From Actinomycetota bacterium (GTDB lineage Bacteria > Actinomycetota > Thermoleophilia > UBA2241), in assembly GCA_003132585.1 (NCBI GenBank), contig PKYG01000131.1, positions 3,405 to 49,865 of the forward strand: 46,461 nt of DNA, given 5' to 3'. The notes beneath the pieces are model-generated. The model ran no database searches and was not told the origin of the DNA. It saw only the letters and a list, made by a program, of their open reading frames with translations. The first letter of the stretch is position 1, and each line of letters opens with the position of its first letter. Below, piece by piece: positions 43,043 to 46,461 of this stretch. The translations under genes were made by a program, and so were the position numbers.

Positions 43043-43148
43043 GCAGGAGAGCTGACGCGTGACCTGGTGAGCGATGACGGCCGAGGGCAGGTCACGCCGA
43101 GCCAGACCCTAGACGAGCTCGGCCCCATCCGCTAAGAGGAGGTCTCAA

Positions 43149-44240
43149 GTGGATCGAGTGACGGCTTTGCAGGCAGCCATGGCGCGCGAAGAAGTCGACT
43201 TGGTCGTCGTCGGCCCCACCGCCAACCTCCGCTACCTCATCGACTACCCCGCTCCAGTGGACGAACGTTTAACGGTTCTTCTCGTTACCCGGGAATCGGC
43301 GGTGATGCTGATCCCTGATTTCGGGGTCCCCGAGTTTCTCGACATCACCGGCTTCCAGAGCGTGGCCGAGTGGAGCGACGTGCACGGTCCGAAGCCAGGT
43401 GTGGATGCTGCCTTCGCTAAGCTGGGAGAGCTGCCCGATGCTCCGGTCACGGCCATCGACGACGAGCTGCCGTTCGCGTTTCTCGCCGAGCTTCATAGCC
43501 GGCTGGGGACGAAGTGGCCGCGGCGGGCAAGCGAGTTGATCGGCCCCCTGCGGATCGTGAAGTCGGATGAGGAGCTGGAGCGGATCAAACGTGCGGGAGA
43601 GCTCGTCTCGGTCGGCGTCGATGTCGCCATGGAACGGGCTCGCCCCGGGATCACCGAGCGCCTCTTGAGAAGTGAGATCGAGACCGCGCTCTGGCAAGGC
43701 GGAGCCGAGTCGATGGACTTCGTCGTTGTGCAAGCGGGTCCCGAGTCGGCATCGCCGCACCACGATGCAGGCCCCCGCGAGCTTCGCGAAGGCGAGCCAG
43801 TGCTCATCGACATCGCCGTGCGGGTGGACGGCTACTTCGCCGATATCACGCAGCAGGTCTTCCTCGGCACGCCGGCGGCGGACTACGTACGCACGTACGA
43901 GGCCGTCTTCGCAGCCCAGGAAGCTGGAGTGCAGGCCTCGGTAGTGGGAGCAACGATCGAGAGCATCGACCGAGCGGCGGGGCAAGTGCTTACCGATGCG
44001 GGTTTCGTAGATTACGTGCTCGAGGGGTCAACCGGCCACGGATTGGGACTCGATGTTCACGAACCGCCCGCCGTGATGGCTGGCAACGAGGAGGCTGTCA
44101 GGTCCGGCATGGTCTTCACCGTCGAGCCGGGCATCTACCTGTCGGGTCGATACGGGATACGGATCGAGGATACCGTCATCGCGACTCCCCAGGGGCCGGC
44201 GCGGGTTACACGGGGATCTCGCCCGCTGCTCTGCAAGTGA
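43149..44240 (+). CDS. M24 metallopeptidase (Xaa-Pro peptidase-like), copy 2
   Basis: This 363-aa protein starts at GTG 43149, preceded by AAGAGGAGG. It is a close paralog of 26253-27335 over its full length; similarity begins at the ribosome binding site and stops within a few bases after the stop codon. It keeps the metal ligands (VLIDIAV, FADITQQVF, TGHGLGLDVHEPP, FTVEPGIY, IRIEDTV) and has the FVDYVLEG segment that copy 1 lacks, so it is nearer the family norm. A family 5 binding protein follows 124 bp later on the same strand. Confidence 0.93.
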   Translation: MDRVTALQAAMAREEVDLVVVGPTANLRYLIDYPAPVDERLTVLLVTRESAVMLIPDFGVPEFLDITGFQSVAEWSDVHGPKPGVDAAFAKLGELPDAPVTAIDDELPFAFLAELHSRLGTKWPRRASELIGPLRIVKSDEELERIKRAGELVSVGVDVAMERARPGITERLLRSEIETALWQGGAESMDFVVVQAGPESASPHHDAGPRELREGEPVLIDIAVRVDGYFADITQQVFLGTPAADYVRTYEAVFAAQEAGVQASVVGATIESIDRAAGQVLTDAGFVDYVLEGSTGHGLGLDVHEPPAVMAGNEEAVRSGMVFTVEPGIYLSGRYGIRIEDTVIATPQGPARVTRGSRPLLCK

Positions 44241-44364
44241 GAGGCGCAGTGATCCACCGGTCCCCGGAGTTCTTTCAGGTACGCCGAGTACTGGAAGCCG
44301 TGGCCGTAATCTGCTACAGCTTCAGGATAGTGAGGGGAGTCAGGTGAGGATAAAGGGGGTCACG

Positions 44365-46029
44365 ATGAAACGATGTAGAAGGCAACTCGCAGTTGCCCTG
44401 CTGGCGCTCGTCGCCGCAGTGGCGGTCGTGCTCGCCGGCTGCGGCTCGAGCGGCGGCGGCGGCGGGGCCGGCAACACGCCGAAGAAGGGAGGCACGCTGA
44501 GAGTGTCCTTCCAGACTGAGTCAGCCGGTCTCGACCCGGCGATTGCCTATGACCTCGAATCGTGCACAATCGAGTGGACCATGTTCGACACGTTGCTCAA
44601 GTGGTCGAGCGGCCCCGGCGAAGCCGGCTCAAAGCTGATTCCCGACCTGGCGACCGAGGTGCCGAGCGTGCAGAACGGCGGCATCAGCGCCGACGGAAAG
44701 ACCTACACTTTCCATATGCGCGCCGGCGTCAAGTTCGCACCGCCCGTCAATCGTGAGCTGACAGCCGCCGACTGGAAGTACAGCTTCGAGCGCATGATCG
44801 CGGCACCGCAGGCGTGGGGGAGCTACTTCTTCGAAGGCATCGTCGGCGATCTCGCCTACTACAACCACAAGGCGGAGGACATCAGCGGCATCAAGGTGCT
44901 GGACCCGCAGACGATCGAGATAGACCTGATCAAGCCCGACCCGACTTTGCTCTACAAGATAGCGCTTCCGGCCACCTTCGTGGTCGACAAGGCTTGGGTC
45001 GAAAAGTGGGGCAAGAACGTCAACCACCACCCGCTCGGCACCGGCCCGTTCATGTTCAGCAAGTGGGTCCCCGGTCAGGAGATCGACTTCGTGCGCAATC
45101 CGAACTACTGGGACGCCAGCAAGGTGTGGCTCGACGGAATCGATTTCAAGTTCGGAGCAACCCCGACGGCTGCGGTGCTGAAGCTGGAGCGCGGTGACAT
45201 CGACGTCCTCGGCGACGGCCTCCCGCCAGGCGAGCAGGTGCGCGTGGCAAAGGATCCCAATTGGAAGAACAACATCGCCAGCGCTCCGCAGGTCGCCTGG
45301 TACTACGTGTTCATGAACGTCAGGGAGAAGCCCTTCGACAACATCAAGGTGCGGCAGGCGGTCAACTACGCGATCAACACCGCCAAGCTGCAGAAACTGC
45401 TCGCCGGCCAGGGCAAGGCGCTCAACCAGATCTTCCCCGAGGGCATGCCCGGCTACCAGGCGAACGCGCAGTTCTACACCTACGATCCGACCAAGGCCAA
45501 GCAGCTGCTCGCCGAGGCCGGCTTCCCGAACGGGTTCAAGACGACCTTCTGGACGCACAACGTCGACCCGTTCCCGAAAATCTCCCAGTCGATTCAATAC
45601 GATCTCTCGCAGGTCGGCATCAAGGCCGACATCAAGCAGCTCGAACAAGGGACGTACTGGACGGCGATCGCCAACCAGAATGAGCATGTCCCGATCGGCA
45701 TGAACGACTGGTGGATGGACTACCCCGACCCGTCCGACTGGATCGGGCCGAACTTCACCAAGACGAGCGCGCTAACCAACGGCAGCTACAACGCCTCCTG
45801 GTGGTGGGATCCGCAGTGCGAGGCGCTCTGGCAGCAGTCGAACACGGAGATGGACCCGGCGAAGCGCATCCAGCTCTTCGTCGAAATGCAGCAGATCATC
45901 ATGGAGCAGGCCCCGGTGGTGCCGCTCTACCAGCCGATGCTCACCACGATGTTCTCCAAGACGACCGGCGGCGTCTACGTCCACCCGGTGTGGCAGTTCA
46001 TGTTCGCCGACTACTGGAAGAGTCAGTAG
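44365..46029 (+). CDS. Family 5 peptide-binding lipoprotein
   Basis: This protein of 554 aa is counted from ATG 44365 (GGGGG 5 nt upstream; an alternative GTG lies at 44344). The lipoprotein signal peptide ends LAGC, followed by a Gly-rich linker (GSSGGGGG). SBP_bac_5 marks are TYTFHMRAGVKFAPPVNREL, HHPLGTGPFMFSKWVPGQEI, DFVRNPNYWDASKVWLDGID, KVRQAVNYAINTAKL and NDWWMDYPDPSDWIG. It should deliver peptides to an ABC importer; no permease genes follow, since a terminator and an IS come next, so it may use the DppBCDF system of the hyu operon or an unlinked one. Confidence 0.94.
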   Translation: MKRCRRQLAVALLALVAAVAVVLAGCGSSGGGGGAGNTPKKGGTLRVSFQTESAGLDPAIAYDLESCTIEWTMFDTLLKWSSGPGEAGSKLIPDLATEVPSVQNGGISADGKTYTFHMRAGVKFAPPVNRELTAADWKYSFERMIAAPQAWGSYFFEGIVGDLAYYNHKAEDISGIKVLDPQTIEIDLIKPDPTLLYKIALPATFVVDKAWVEKWGKNVNHHPLGTGPFMFSKWVPGQEIDFVRNPNYWDASKVWLDGIDFKFGATPTAAVLKLERGDIDVLGDGLPPGEQVRVAKDPNWKNNIASAPQVAWYYVFMNVREKPFDNIKVRQAVNYAINTAKLQKLLAGQGKALNQIFPEGMPGYQANAQFYTYDPTKAKQLLAEAGFPNGFKTTFWTHNVDPFPKISQSIQYDLSQVGIKADIKQLEQGTYWTAIANQNEHVPIGMNDWWMDYPDPSDWIGPNFTKTSALTNGSYNASWWWDPQCEALWQQSNTEMDPAKRIQLFVEMQQIIMEQAPVVPLYQPMLTTMFSKTTGGVYVHPVWQFMFADYWKSQ

Positions 46030-46070
46030 CTGGAGCGCCAGGAGACTGTTGTGCCCTGAACCCGCGAAGA

Positions 46071-46107
46071 GGCCCGTCGTCTCAAAGGAGACGGCGGGCC
46101 TTTCTCT
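46071..46107 (+). terminator. Rho-independent terminator
   Basis: GGCCCGTCGTCTC (46071-46083), loop AAAG, GAGACGGCGGGCC (46088-46100) form a 13-bp stem with one G-T pair, followed by TTTCTCT. It lies 41 bp after the binding protein stop. Confidence 0.85.
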
Positions 46108-46209
46108 CAGCGCATGAGCGAACGGACTCCGCGCGGTGCGCAAACTCAGTGCTCACGCCGCGTTGCTGTATTTGCGGCTTTGACGAGACTGTGAGGTGCA
46201 CAAACTCGA

Positions 46210-46461
46210 TCACGCCGCCAACTCGTACTCGTGGATCAGTCCGCCGAGGAGATCACGGCGCCGAACCATTGTCGCGGGCGGCGTGCCGAGGGGCCGCCTT
46301 CCGTCTGGGCATTCGAGTCCGATCCCGCGGTGCGGACGCGCGGCGTTGTAGTGCGTTACGTAGGTCCGCAGCACCACTTCGAGGTGTCGGCGCCCGAGGA
46401 TCAGCAGATGGTCCAAGCACTCCCGTCGCAGCGTTTCCACCCAGCGCTCGGCGAAGGCGTT
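46210..46461 (-). CDS. DDE transposase C-terminus, cut by window edge
   Basis: The minus-strand frame enters from the right edge with NAFAERWVETLRRECLDHLL and ends HYNAARPHRGIGL ... LLGGLIHEYELAA. It is homologous to the end of the transposase at 20528-21601 (NAFAERWVRTVRRECLDW ... LGGLIHEYDLVA) but clearly not identical, so it belongs to a related IS. The left IS end is probably near TGTGAGGTGCACAAACTC at about 46190. Confidence 0.88.
   Translation of the reverse strand, partial: NAFAERWVETLRRECLDHLLILGRRHLEVVLRTYVTHYNAARPHRGIGLECPDGRRPLGTPPATMVRRRDLLGGLIHEYELAA

Noticed and set aside
42899-43135. Small protein encoded by the repeated element
   Set aside because: The frame is broken by an indel between the two copies, and the translation shows no conserved protein.
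1-46461. CRISPR array
   Set aside because: I saw no regularly spaced short repeats anywhere in the window.

Overview
The window is GC-rich DNA with many GTG and TTG starts, GTGA/TTGA gene overlaps and purine-rich ribosome binding sites. This fits a high-GC soil or sediment bacterium, most plausibly an actinobacterial lineage such as Thermoleophilia; no rRNA or other decisive marker is present, so this is inference. Almost every intact gene concerns uptake and breakdown of peptides, amino acids and modified or methylated amines. Between these clusters lie fragments of phage, integrase and insertion-sequence genes.

Left part (1-11.2 kb): a truncated family 5 peptide-binding protein is divergent from an Lrp/AsnC regulator; next come a zinc-ribbon protein and a coupled pair encoding a MtaC-like corrinoid protein and a MtaA/UroD-like methyltransferase. 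Upstream of the pair is a mosaic of broken genes (tyrosine recombinase tail, B12-binding radical SAM piece, phage terminase tail). A second Lrp regulator then precedes a cyclase (kynurenine-formamidase-like fold), a class V PLP enzyme and an APC permease.

Middle part (11.2-22.1 kb): an accessory zone. It holds an IS3 OrfA remnant, an FmdB-type zinc ribbon, a small hypothetical protein, two copies of a tRNA-Cys 3' end with its flank that bracket about 3.2 kb (a chimeric secreted protein, an EamA exporter, an MFS exporter and a truncated SGNH hydrolase), a mobile-element zinc-ribbon/HTH protein, a proline-iminopeptidase-like hydrolase with an APC permease, an intact 1.18-kb IS, and a terminase tail.

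Right part (22.1-46.5 kb): a long minus-strand series, read hyuA-hyuB-SBP-dppB-dppC-ATPase-ATPase-M24 peptidase-L-serine dehydratase-enolase-superfamily enzyme-ornithine cyclodeaminase family protein, with stop/start overlaps through the transporter. It looks like one import-and-degradation operon for peptides or cyclic amide amino-acid derivatives. Beyond it lie an MttB-family methyltransferase with a truncated second mttB start, a divergent IclR-type regulator with two HTH domains, a DUF885 peptidase, an M42 peptidase, a second close copy of the M24 peptidase, and another family 5 binding protein closed by a clear terminator. A related IS runs off the right edge.

The most interesting signal is a roughly 200-bp non-coding element present twice in inverted orientation (about 36509-36708 and 42843-43042). 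Each copy lies in the same sense upstream of its downstream gene: one before hyuA, the other before the second M24 gene. It contains a conserved 9-bp closing stem and an operator-like palindrome over a possible -10 box. It may be a shared control region or structured leader joining the two scavenging clusters, or a small mobile element; copy 1 also marks the point where the second mttB is cut off.
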